Of a stretch of DNA of 64,000 bases, positions 10,001 to 20,899 are shown piece by piece (position 1 is the first letter of the stretch; each line of letters starts with the position of its first letter). Source of the stretch: Rhyacichthys aspro (Eukaryota; Chordata; Actinopteri; Gobiiformes; Rhyacichthyidae); contig CM072165.1 in the NCBI GenBank assembly GCA_036850595.1, positions 8,070,109 to 8,134,108 of the forward strand. Direction: 5' to 3'. The notes under the pieces were generated by a model that saw only the letters and a list, made by a program, of their open reading frames with translations, was not told where the DNA came from and did no database searches. The position numbers were made by a program, and so were the translations under genes.

Positions 10001-12751
10001 CAGCTGCCGCAACTACAACAACTACTGCTGCCCCAACTACAACTACCACAGCGGCCCCGACTACTACTACGGCTGCCCAAACTACAACTACCACAGCTGC
10101 TCCAACTACAACTACCACAGCTGCCCCAACAACCACTACTGCTACCCCAACAACCACTACAACAGCTACCCCAACAACTACTACGACAGCTACCACAACT
10201 ACAACCACTACTGCTGCTACAACTACAACTACAGCTGCCCCAACTACAACCACTACAACAGCTGTCCCAACTTCAACAACTACTGCTGCCCCAACTACAA
10301 CCACTACTCCTGCCCCTACTACAACTACCACAGCTGCCCCAACAACTACAACCACTACTGCTGCCCCAACTACAACTACCACAGCTGCCCCAACTACAAC
10401 CACTACTGCATCCCCAACTACAACTACCACAGCTGCCTCAACAACTACTACAACAGCTTCCCCAACTACAACAACTACTTCTGCCCCTACAACAACCACT
10501 ACACCTGCTCCAACTACAACTAGTACTGCTGCCCCAAGCACAACTACCACAGCTGCCCCTACAACCACTACTGCTGCCCCAACAACTACTACAACAGCTG
10601 CCCCAACAACTACTACAACAGTTGCTCCAACTACAACCACTACTGCTGCCCCAACAACTACTACAACAGCTGCCCCAACTACAACCACTACTGCTGCCCC
10701 AACTACAACTACCACAGCTGCCCCAACAACTACTACAACAGTTGCTCCAACTACAACCACTACTGCTGCCCCAACAACTACTACAACAGCTGCCCCAACT
10801 ACAACCACTACTGCTGCCCCAACTACAACTACCACAGCTGCCCCAACAACTACTACAACAGCTGCCCCGACTACAACAACCACTGCTGCCCCAACTACAA
10901 CAACCACTGCTGTCTCAACTACAACCACTACTGCTGCCCCAACAACTACTACCACAGCTTCCCCAACAACTACTACAACAGTTGCTCCAACTACATCAAC
11001 TACTGCTGCCCCTACAACAACTACCACGGCTGCCCCAACTACAACCACTACTGCTGCTCCAACTACAACTACCACAGCTGCCCCAACAACTACTACAACA
11101 CCTGCCCCAACTACAACCAGTATTGCTACCCCAACTACAACTACCACAGCTGCCCCAACTACAACTACTACTGCTGCCCCAACAACTACTACCACAGCAT
11201 CCCCAACAACTACTACCACAGCTACCCCAACTTCAACCACTACTGCTGCCCCAACTACAACAACTACTGCTACACCAACTACAACTACCACAGCTTCCCC
11301 AACAACTACTACAACACCTGCCCCAACAACTACTACAACAGTTGTTCCAACTACAACAACTACTGCTGCCCCTACAACAACTACCACGGCTGCCCCAACT
11401 ACAACCACTACTGCTGCACCAACTACAACTACCACAGCTTCCCCAACAACTACTACAACAGCTGCCCCCACAACTACTACCACAGCTACCCCAACTACAA
11501 CCACTACTGCTGCCCCAACAACTACTGCTGCCCCAACTACAACTACCACAGCTACCCCAACTACAACCACTACTGCCGCCCCAACTACTACAACTACAGC
11601 CTCTCCAACAACAACCACCACAGCTGCCCCGACTACAACAACCACTGCTGCCCCAACTACAACTACCACGGCTGCCCCAACTGCAACTACAACTACAACT
11701 ACAACAGCTGCCCCTACTACAACAACTACTACAAAAGCCCCAACTACAACAACTACTACAACTACCACTAGTCCTCCACAAATCTTTACATTAAGGGGAG
11801 CTATACCAAGTGAACCATACAGTATTGAGCTCACTGACTCTAACAGCGAACGCTTCAAGAGTCTAAGCAAAAGAATTGTTGATGAGGTATGAAGAAAAGT
11901 ACATTCGATATTCATTTTGTTAATCTATGATTCTTTGATTGTTTATTGAAAGTGATTATGATTTTGTGTTTTTTAGTATGACCCTGGATTTCGAAGCAAA
12001 TTCAACAATCGGTATCGAAGCTGCTTTGTTAAAAGTTTCAGGTAAATACTATATTTTTAATGTATTTGTTTCTTCACAGGATTTTCACTCAAGAACAACT
12101 GTAAATTATATTTTGATTGAGCTTCACAATGGTAATAACAAGGGTTACAATGTATGTGAAGATACGTTCTTCATAATTTCCCACATATTTTTCCTTGCCA
12201 TCTCAAAGTGTATAATAAACAAGCGCTCATATGTGCACCTGATACAAATAGATCAACTTTTTTGTTTAATGTTTTTGAATATAGGGAATCCAAACTACCA
12301 GTTAGAGCCAACGCTACTGAAGCAGACATGGGAATCATTTTTGAACCTACAGCAACACTTCCAACAGACACAGAAATTGTTGAAGCTGTACAGACTGTAA
12401 ACGGCAGTTTAAGTAATGTTGCAGTAACGGGTAAGTGTACATAATGTCAAACCAAAATAACATACCTGTAACAGGATATCTTATCGGGGCTGAATTATAA
12501 CAGATTTTTTTTATTACAGAAAGTCCAACAGCAACTGCTACCACAACTACAACAGCTCCAACCACCACCACCACACGTAAGTCGAAATAAAATTACAGTG
12601 AATAAACAAATACACAAATATTATATTAGCTTCCATTCCCTGATATATTATGCACTGTATTACAGCATCAAGTGGGGTAAGCCTCAAGATCAGTCTGGTC
12701 AACACGTTCCTCCTGGTGATGTTGTCATGGCTACTGTCACGCCAGCAGTAG
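7090..12751 (+). CDS. Mucin-like Thr/Pro/Ala-repeat protein with SEA-like module and GPI-type tail, copy B
   Basis: Exons by eye: 7090-7132 (MGSGPVLSVVLILV, signal peptide), 7404-11886 (giant repeat exon), 11977-12041, 12285-12430, 12520-12576, 12666-12751. The repeat exon opens AAQATTVQGQ, then about 200 TTTTAAP/TTTTTAAP units with Thr as almost the only hydroxyl residue, implying dense O-glycosylation. SEA-like module, NAT/NGS sequons and the PSSG-plus-hydrophobic tail are as in copy A. The usual SEA self-cleavage G-S-V-V-V motif is absent (RANATEAD instead). One base is missing at 8120-8124 (GCT GTC CAA for GCT GTC CCA): upstream the Thr frame is phase 2, downstream phase 1 all the way into SEA. 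Exon lengths sum to 4880, one short of 4881 (1626 residues), consistent with a single lost base. It could be an assembly error, a polymorphism or a real break. It lies immediately upstream of cldnd1. Confidence 0.65.
7430..11780 (+). repeat. 4.3-kb coding minisatellite, copy B
   Basis: Alternating 21- and 24-nt units coding PTTTTAA and PTTTTTAA, with higher-order blocks (for example the repeated ACAACAGTTGCTGCAACTAC blocks at 9350, 9660 and 9780). From 8125 to 11886 the Thr frame never shifts, unlike copy A. Since C, A and T dominate and stop-like codons are rare, several frames on both strands stay open. Those are by-products. Confidence 0.95.
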
Positions 12752-13953
12752 ACTCTGGTTTAATATCCAGAATGTCTGAATAAGCACTTTTTACTACAAA
12801 TATGATTGTGTATATGTTGTATACAATTTCAGGCTCATCAGTAGTTGTACCATTTACAGTCACATGATTTGTAGTACATTTTACCACTTTATTTTATAAT
12901 TTAACACATTTTATGTATGTTTATGTGAAGGAAACAATAATTATATCAGGTAAACACAATAAAAAGTAGGGCTATATATTTCATGTAATTGATATACTTT
13001 ACATAATCAGAATCTTTGTCTGCCATTATTTAAAATGTTTGTATTTTCTTGGCATCAAAAATACAAGTCTATTTAAAATATGTTATTTTACTGTTGTTTG
13101 CTTTAATGTAAAGATTTTAAACCTTTTTTTAACTGTAAGCCATTTCTTAAATGGGCACATGTTCAGTATATAATGATGTGTAATTTTATTCAAACATTAA
13201 CTGGTGTATTTTGTGAGGTTTTCCAGACTTGAAGACATTTGTGAAAACTTACAATGATCCGAATACAATTTTAACAATATTTCCCTGTGATTCTTGTCTC
13301 TTTTTTTTTGGAATGAAACAAAAAGTGATTGATGTGTGTGTGGATGTGGATGCATGTTAAGCAGACAAGGATGTTAACATCTATGTATTTGATAGATTTA
13401 AGTATAGTGTTGCATATTAATAAAAGGGGTACTTTTTCATAGCTTCTCTTGAGATAGAGACGTCACTGTTAGTCTTTATTATCTGTTGTTTATATGCTAA
13501 ATGGTCTTCTTTTTATTCTTCTTATAGTAATACTAATGATGATGATGACGATTATAGCAAACATTACACAAAAAAATACTTTTTTCCCCATTTTCAATTT
13601 GAATCTTACAATCTTGACTCTAATTCCATAATCACTGGATTACTGTAGAAATCCTAATTTTTGCAATTGTTGCTTTCTTGTGAAAAGTATAATCAAATAG
13701 GATATGGCTGTCAGTGGGGGCTTTTTGTCTCGGCGGAACCGGAAGAGGAAAACACATGGATTAGTGTGTTTACAATTCAGGCGCCCTGGAAGCAGCCCAC
13801 ATCATCTGTGTTTCCAAAGTGGACCCATGCACATTAAAGATAGGAACCAACTTTGCTTGTGATCTTAGCGGACTGCTGTTTGCTCCGGTGCAGGTTGCAT
13901 ACTAGAGCTTGTTATTGCGGACAAAACTGCGCGCTATCTGTTGCAGGCTCTCG
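11360..13953 (+). repeat. Segmental tandem duplication, right copy
   Basis: Partner of 1800-4213, at an offset of 9559 in the gene and 9688 at the far end. It includes the last repeats, all 3' exons and introns, the 3' flank, and the region running into cldnd1. Confidence 0.9.
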
Positions 13954-14230
13954 TCGCGGGGCAAGCAACCATCTGTGGAAGTGGGACAAGGGAACAGATG
14001 GTGCATCCGAGCCCGACTGTGAGGCTTTGACGCGCAGTAGAGGCTCCGCGATGAAGATGAGTATAAATCGTTAATACAAATCGCTGAGGTTGACAGTATC
14101 TTTGCGCACATTTAGCCATGTTAGGGTGGCTTTGAAACAGCCCTTGACAGGAAGGATCGAGTGGACTTAACCTCTCTTCTGCCACTGGCATCACTTAATC
14201 CCTTTTGACGTGCCACTGACTCGATGAACA
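12752..14230 (+). other. Mucin copy B 3' flank and cldnd1 upstream/5'UTR region
   Basis: AT-rich 3' flank to about 13700, then a more GC-rich stretch (13700-14230) that probably holds the cldnd1 promoter and leader. It has no TATA box. The start codon at 14231 follows AACA, a good translation context. Confidence 0.45.
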
Positions 14231-16841
14231 ATGGTAGACAACCGCTACGCCACAGCTTTGGTCATTGCTTGTGTGTTAAGCCTTTTGGCCACCGTGTATC
14301 TGTCGGTGGCCGTCGGGACCCAGCACTGGTACCAGTACAGCAGCCCCACGGTGCGCGGAGAGGCCAACGTGTCGGAGTTGCGCTCTCTGTATGAGGAGTT
14401 CATGGATGGAGAGTTTGACGAGAAAACCTACAGCGACACGCTTTTCCGCCTGAACGGGACGGTGGGCCTGTGGTGGAGATGTGTTCTTGTGCCAGCCAAC
14501 ACTCACTGGTACAAGGAGTCAGGTAGGTTTGCATCACCATCCCTCGGATATGTGGTTGATCAGATCATGTTAGAGGATTCACATTCTCACTCATCTAATC
14601 TGATCTATCTGATGGGCCAAGTTATTTTTCCACCGAGAGGGCACACCTACTCAGGTTATAGTTTTTCTGCAGAAAGGTGTTGCCCCTGCAGGAAAATTAT
14701 CGTATTTGCCCATGGATGATAACATGTGGCATGAGTTAAGTTATATAGTCTGCATCTATTGTTTTCATTAATCATTATGGACAGCGCCCTGTCATCTGAG
14801 ACAGATAAAAACACTTGTTTTAACATTGAAATCCTAATGCCTCCTGCTCAATAATATATACAGCATAATCCCTCTTTGTTTGAGAAATAAATACCTGCCA
14901 ACAACACGCCTTAGAAAACAAATGAATACTAAGCCAAACTTGGACCATGTTGCGTTTCTCCCTCAGTTCACAATGAGTTAACTGCGGAAGCCTGGTTGCC
15001 CTGACAACTGGCCTGTTTTCTATATTTACTAATGAGCTCCTGCTCTTTCCACTGGCATCATTGTTCTCATTGTAGACTTTGTGATACATTAACAATATGA
15101 GCATGAAAGACAGTTGTGAAATTGTCCTTTTTTAAGTTTAATCCAATTTCTTTCAGATAAGCAATCATGAAAGTCGATCACATGATTGAATTACATCACA
15201 GTTTTTAACAATGTGCTTTATTGTGAAGATGTAGAAGCCCAAAGAATGAATTACAGTTTTTGGCAGGCCTTAACTTGCAAATATACATGGCTGGTGGAAC
15301 ATTGTCATTTCTTATACAAACCCTAAATTTTACCACGTTATTAGGTATATACACATTATCAGAAAAAGTCACAAGCAAATCCAGGAAGGTCAGTTGGGTA
15401 TTTCCTATGAAATCTGTTCATCTGTATTTCACAATAACTAAAAGATGGCTTGAACAACACATACATTATCAAAATCACTACACGTACAATAGACAAAGCT
15501 CTGTAACTGTACTAAAACACTAAAATGCTCCTTGAGTCATCTATCCCATCTAATGATGTTCAGTTGCAAAACAACTCAATTCAGGTTTAAAATAAAATAA
15601 CTATCAGGAAATAGATCATAACATCTGGAGACAAGAGGTGTTTGTTTCAATTTTGTTGGATGAAACTTAGCAACAACATATGCAGAGATTACTAAGAATG
15701 GGCTTGGGCTCACATCACATTGTAATAATAAAAATAAAATTGGTCAGAAACTTTCTCAACACAAACTAAAAATCTCACATGTCTGTTTTAAACGGAACTC
15801 TTTTAGATACCAAGTTGGTGCTGGAGTGCAGAAGCTTCACTCTACCTCAGCAGTTTATTCCCAAGTACAAAGAACCGGGCAACCACAACAGCGGAGAAGA
15901 CCTGCTGCGAACCTGTAAGTGCAAGGCATCCTTATCTTTTTACTTTGAACTTAAATCTGCATAGACATCTCTTACTAATGATAATGCTATTGGAAAAATG
16001 CATTGTGTATTTGTAACTAGTGCGTGGTTGTTTTAGTTATTAGATGTAGCCCACTGATAATGAGCTGCTTCCTGTCTATGTACTTTTATATAGACCTTTG
16101 GAGGTGCCAGTTTCTGCTGCCTCTGGTGTCTCTGGGTCTGGTAGTGTTGGCAGCTCTCACCGGGTTCTGTGCCTGTCTCTGTCGAAGCCTCACCCCAACC
16201 TTGGGCATCGGAGTTCTTCACTTAATGGCTGGTAAAACCTGTTTAACTGCCCCAAATCAGGATGCAAGCTTATAAAGTATTAGAATAATATATAATTAAA
16301 CAGAGATTGATCTTATGAGTCTTTATTAGTCCTCACTGGAAAAGAGGATGAAAAACAAATTGAAGAATGGGTCTATGATATACAGCTAGTGTTTGGGACA
16401 TGGACCAGTTTTCAAAGTGATGCACAAGTTGTTTGTTTTAGGCTTTTGTAATGACAGTCACTAAGCTCAGTCTCCATCATCCTTTTAATAACACAATCAC
16501 ACCTTAACTGTCATTTCTCATAAAGTAGCAGGAAGGTGTGTGTCATTGTCTTCTTGTTGTTATTATTTTCTTTCTTCTTTTATTAATCTAAAAACATACA
16601 TTCAATCTTGTGTCCTGCAGGTCTCTGTACATTGGCCACAGTGTGCTGCTATCTGGCAGGAATGGACCTCCTCCACAGAGTATCCATGCTACCAGACAAG
16701 GTGGACGGTTCTTTGGGCTGGTCCCTATACTTGGCCCTGATTTCCTCACCTCTCCACATGATGGCCGCTGCCCTGCTGGTGTGGGCAGCACGCAGCCACA
16801 GTCAGAACTACTACCGTATGACTGCCTATCGAGTAGCATAG
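14231..16841 (+). CDS. cldnd1: Claudin domain-containing protein 1
   Basis: Four-pass membrane protein of the claudin/PMP22 superfamily, found at cell junctions and the plasma membrane. Exons: 14231-14522, 15807-15914, 16094-16231, 16621-16841; all GT-AG, 252 residues, close to human length (about 253). It starts MVDNRYATALVIACVLSL (first membrane segment). The extracellular loop carries NGTVGLWWRC, the claudin-type GLWxxC, with a second Cys in LVLECRSF and the conserved NHNSGEDLLRT. Membrane segments 2-4 follow (RCQFLLPLVSLGL, LCTLATVCCYLAG, GWSLYLALISSPLHMMAA), and the tail ends MTAYRVA, as in vertebrate orthologues. Part of its 5' region was copied to 4018-4213. Identification is confident. 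Confidence 0.95.
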
Positions 16842-18135
16842 ACTGGCTTTCACCTCTTTATCTCTTCCCTGTTTCATTTAATACCACACTCTACACACCA
16901 AGATGCATTTTCAAATGATGTCAATGAAACGGGATGTGGGTTAATCTGTACGTTGTGCCCCCTAATGGATTAAAGTGCATGTTGAGCTCTCGAAATAACC
17001 GTATCTGTCGCATTATAATGTCAACTATGTGTGTAACATAGCATATGTTTGGGTCAGCGTGAGCTAAGCCCAAACTAAAAAGCATTAGCAGTGTCCTACT
17101 TTCTTATTATATTCACACCTATTTTATTGCACCAAAGTTCTCAGGTTTTCTCAGTAACTCAGATCGGAATAATGTTAATGCTGCGCAGCAAAGTGGTACA
17201 GCCGGTTGTGGTGGAGGGGATAGCTTTATGACACCTGCACACACACAGACGACAAAGATGAGCCCGTTTATCAAACACACCCCACATTCCACCTTTGTCA
17301 GATAATCTCAATCGTGTCCTTCAGATATTTACAACAAAAGCTCGGGTTGTGTAAGATCTCGTAATGTCAGCTGCTTTGAGCTATCTTTAGAGAACGGGCA
17401 TTTGGTGGAATCTGGGAGTGACTTGGCTGTGATATGACGATTTCTGAGAGCAGGGGGGTTTTTTTTTGGTTTGTTTTCATGCACGTTTTTACACTTGTTT
17501 TGTAGGCTTTTGTAGCACACCCTGCAAGGTTGTATTTATTTAAGTAGTGGATTAGTTGTATGCTGTATTTGTATTTAATTCTGTTCATTGGTTGCTATAT
17601 CCTGATGTAAATGTGTCTATTTTATTCATTATTTTGTATTTGTTCTTTTTTTATTAGTTCAAAATCCGTTTTCTGAAAGCAAAGAAAATCAAATCACAAA
17701 ATGACAGATTCAACAGGATTTAAAAGGAAAGTGCTTTATCCTGTTTTGGCATTATGAATGTACTTTAAAAGCCATCATGTGAGAAGCCACAGTATTACTT
17801 TGCACCTAAATTATTCTGAATATACTTTCAATATTGCTGTAGTCACTGATAGTTAATTTCTATTTTTGACAATGTGATTATCCCAATAATTATATTTATA
17901 TTTACAATGAAAACCTATGTGTCTCCACAAATGTAATCATCTCAGAATCCTAAGAATGGCTGTGAAATATTGCACTGTGGGAACGGTTATGTATCAGATT
18001 GTATTTTACATTTTAAGCCTTTAAACCCCTGAATTCATTATTGTGTGCGACAATCCAAATGTATGATTGTGCTTTTGTGAATGTTTTCTAAGCCACTGAA
18101 TAAATATTACAACAAATAAAAGAAGTATGCAATGA
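16842..18135 (+). other. cldnd1: cldnd1 3'UTR
   Basis: Non-coding, AT-rich sequence up to a pair of AATAAA signals at 18099-18104 and 18115-18120, so the 3'UTR is about 1.3 kb. Confidence 0.6.
18099..18120 (+). terminator. cldnd1: cldnd1 poly(A) signals
   Basis: Two AATAAA hexamers 16 bases apart. They face the minus-strand AATAAA of acy3 at 18170-18175, so the two transcripts end within tens of bases of each other and may overlap. Confidence 0.65.
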
Positions 18136-18169
18136 TAGACCATCATTTCAATAAACCATTTTTCAAACA

Positions 18170-18175
18170 TTTATT
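18170..18175 (-). terminator. acy3: acy3 poly(A) signal
   Basis: TTTATT on the plus strand is AATAAA on the minus strand, 31 bases beyond the acy3 stop codon, giving a very short 3'UTR. Confidence 0.5.
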
Positions 18176-18205
18176 TCTCAGTTCGTAACCTCATGGTCAG
18201 GTTTG

Positions 18206-20666
18206 TCACTCCTCTTCTTCTGATGCGAAATGCTGCTTTATCTCTCGCCGCTCCAGTTCCGACTGCACCCGAACGGCAGGAATCTTCACACGCTTCTTCC
18301 TCGCCAGAGAAAGAGCAATGCCCTTTTCATAGTAAGCACATTCATTTATAAAGAAAGGGTAAAGAGCTTCATTTCCTTTGTACAGCATGGTTTCACCTGA
18401 GAAAGTCTGGAAAAGAGGGTCTCCTGGGTTCAACAGGCTAAAGTCGCCATCCTTTAAAACACAAGACAAAAAGAAGTTACCACACATTTGTTTGGAGTTT
18501 CATGGTCCACTATGTAACAGTCACACCTTTGGATTAAGGTGATAATAGAGAGGCTTGAGAACACCTTTCAAAACAAAGCTCTGTAAAGGTCGGTTTGTGA
18601 TGGAAAAAAGTCTGCAGAACACATGACTTCTCAGGGACTAAAACAACATGCAATGTATCACAATAAAAGGTTTGTGAGTTTAAGACGCATCCTGTTCAAA
18701 TAGTTAGCATTTTGAATCTTTTTTTCTGTTCATATACAAAACAAAAAAACAATACGCAAATAGAAAGCTATTCATAATTTTTTTCTTATTTCTTAACCAG
18801 CTATATAATAATGATGGGTGTGTATACTTGAATAATCTAAGAATACTTCCTGGAGCAGGTTTTTCCCACACCCAGCGGAGTTTCTGACTGCTTTCATATT
18901 ACAAGAGAGTGAATATGGCTGCAATTATTGGTTGTGTTTCAGATGTGGAACTCATGTAACTGTGTCAATTTTATAATATCATGAATTTAAAAAAGGCAGT
19001 TTACAGTTAGAGCACTTATATGGGTCAGATTTAAACAAAAAGCAAGCACTGCACGCAAACAGCATGACTATCACTGAACTGTGCTCTTATGAAAAAATAC
19101 AGGCAGAGTTAAATATAACCACTGATAAAGAGGAATGTTTATACAAAGAGTTTACTGTAAACATGGTATGCTGTTCCTCTTTGGTTTCCGAGAAAGATGA
19201 AGAACTGATTTGTTTTTGATTGTCTTGTTATTGTAACCGTGTTTTGGGTTTACCGATCTCACCTGGAGACAAGGATGTACGGCTGCTATGATATCATGAG
19301 TCTTACAGTCCCTCGGGTAGTCGATGTGTTTGACCAGCGTGAACACATCCACATATCCTCCTTCGAAAACGGTACCTGGAGTAGAAGAAAAAGATCCTAA
19401 AAGTCAAAAACCCAAAACTACTACTAATGCAAAAGTACTGATTTACCTGAATTAAATAAATGGATCCAGTCTAGCATGCGTTGGACGCCATATTTCATTG
19501 TTGTGTAGATGTTTGACCTCACTACACCGTGGGGCTGGGGGCCGATTTCCATTGCTAGAAAAAACAAAACAAAAATGGATGCATTAGAGAAATCATTTTA
19601 ACATATACTTTTTCCTTGAATACATTTTGAATACTTTCGACCCAGTTAAATCATCAAAAAACAAAAATGAAATTCTAGAGAAAAGATTGTATCTGGTTTA
19701 GACAAGGAGAATATAGTTAAAGAACATGTCAATATAGAGTAGTACAAATCAACACTAAATAAAGGCCAATGTCTGTCAATGTCATTATTTTATTTACTTC
19801 AGTTTGCATTTAGAAACATTAAATATGCAGTGTGCATGCGTTTTAGTGAACTCTCTTGTCTATAAATGTCGCTGATGTAATCTTTTTTCTGTTATCTCAT
19901 TTTTATTTATACATGTTTCAAAATACTTAAGTATAACCCGCATTTGATTGCAAATAACACATACCAAAGCCATGTTTTCCCACTGAATCCAGAGAGTAGG
20001 ACTCATCAGGTGACAGATCAAAATGAATGTATCTCATAGGTATATCTGGAATACACCGCTGTAATCGAGAAACAAGACAACATGATCCCAAAAGTGGTGC
20101 CTTCGGGCTTTGTTTTCAGCAGTGTCTTTTTTCACTTGCCTGTAGGTGTCTGAATATGTGCAGGCAGATCCAGTCTGAGTCAGAGTACGCGATGAGGCAC
20201 AGGCCCATGTTGGCCGTGGTGTTGTGGAGGTCACACACAAGGTCCACCGCGTCTGGGCTGCCTTTGGGACCCAGTGTGGCGTTGAGTTCCCGGGACCGGA
20301 TCACCTCATAAGGGGCTCTCTCTGATAAGGGAGTGCTAAGGGTGAAAAAAAAAGAGAGGCGGCCTGATGCTATTGGAGCTTAGTGTTATGACAGCTTTAC
20401 AATCAGGGGCCTTACTTGAGGGCGTCCCGTGAGAAGCAGCGGTTCAGGTCGGCCTCGATGTATCTAAGGCACTGCTGTATGGCTCGAGGATTTGACAACA
20501 CCAAAACAGGTGACACGGGCTCACCACCAGTGCCATCCCCTTCCTCTTTTCGCTTTTTCATAAGCTCTCTCACTAAGTAGACTCCTGACAGTTCGTTTCC
20601 ATGGGTACCACCACACACAGCTACTTGGGACAGCCTTGGCAGACACTCCACCTCCTGTATTTCCAT
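18206..20666 (-). CDS. acy3: N-acyl-aromatic-L-amino acid amidohydrolase (aminoacylase-3)
   Basis: Zinc carboxypeptidase-like deacylase of the aspartoacylase family; ACY3 removes acyl groups from aromatic amino acids and mercapturates. Exons on the minus strand: 20666-20416, 20335-20140, 20058-19965, 19554-19447, 19375-19263, 18451-18206; 335 residues, near the family's 310-320. Motifs: GGTHGNE (zinc ligands His22 and Glu25), NPRA, DLNRCF, DLHNTTANMG (His121, third ligand), ESYSLDSVGKHG, MEIGPQPHGV (catalytic Glu183), NPGDPLF, FINECAYYEKGIA. GPKGSPDAVD, LDSVGKHG and the YEKG segment favour ACY3 over ASPA. The second intron uses a GC donor (CTACAG/GCAAGT). The start codon lies at an exon edge directly after an AG acceptor, so an upstream leader exon is expected (minus strand, ending 20804). 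Confidence 0.92.
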
Positions 20667-20803
20667 CTGATGAGAGAGAGAAGAGGATTAAGGCGATGAT
20701 TGGATTTTCATGCAGGCTGTTTGGAAAAGCTGTCAATTTAATGTCACTCGTTTGTAGGCAACGCTGCAACAACAAGCAGAGATATTGATTTGTGAGATCT
20801 TAC

Positions 20804-20850
20804 CTCAGTGTGGTGGCTTGCGGTGCTGAACTGAGCTCAAGTTCGGCCGT
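20804..20850 (-). other. acy3: Probable acy3 5'UTR exon
   Basis: Minus-strand sequence ending CACTGAG before a GTAAGA donor at 20803, which would splice to the acceptor directly in front of the start codon at 20666. The upstream limit is not determined. Confidence 0.45.
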
Positions 20851-20899
20851 TACAGTGAGTCTGTGGAGGAAAGCTTGAAGTTAACAGGGTCGGTAAAAT

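Noticed and set aside
9356..11794. Plus-strand open frame rich in QLPQLQLLL
   Set aside because: Another frame of the same repeat; it ends without SEA or tail exons. It would be read only if the break at 8120 were real, in which case the product loses its anchor.
7404..11886. Antifreeze glycoprotein (Thr-Ala-Ala/Pro repeats)
   Set aside because: Composition is similar (Thr, Ala, Pro), but units here have four to five consecutive Thr, no tripeptide period, no Arg/Leu-Asn-Phe polyprotein spacers, and a SEA module with a membrane-anchor tail. A mucin fits better.
8109..11915. A 1268-residue minus-strand open frame rich in AVVVVVG
   Set aside because: It is the reverse complement of the Thr/Pro/Ala repeat. 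The forward frame continues into a SEA module, splice sites and a tail, while the minus frame is pure low complexity with no promoter or domain.
1..13000. CRISPR-like repeat array
   Set aside because: Repeats are contiguous, coding and without unique spacers; the genome is vertebrate.
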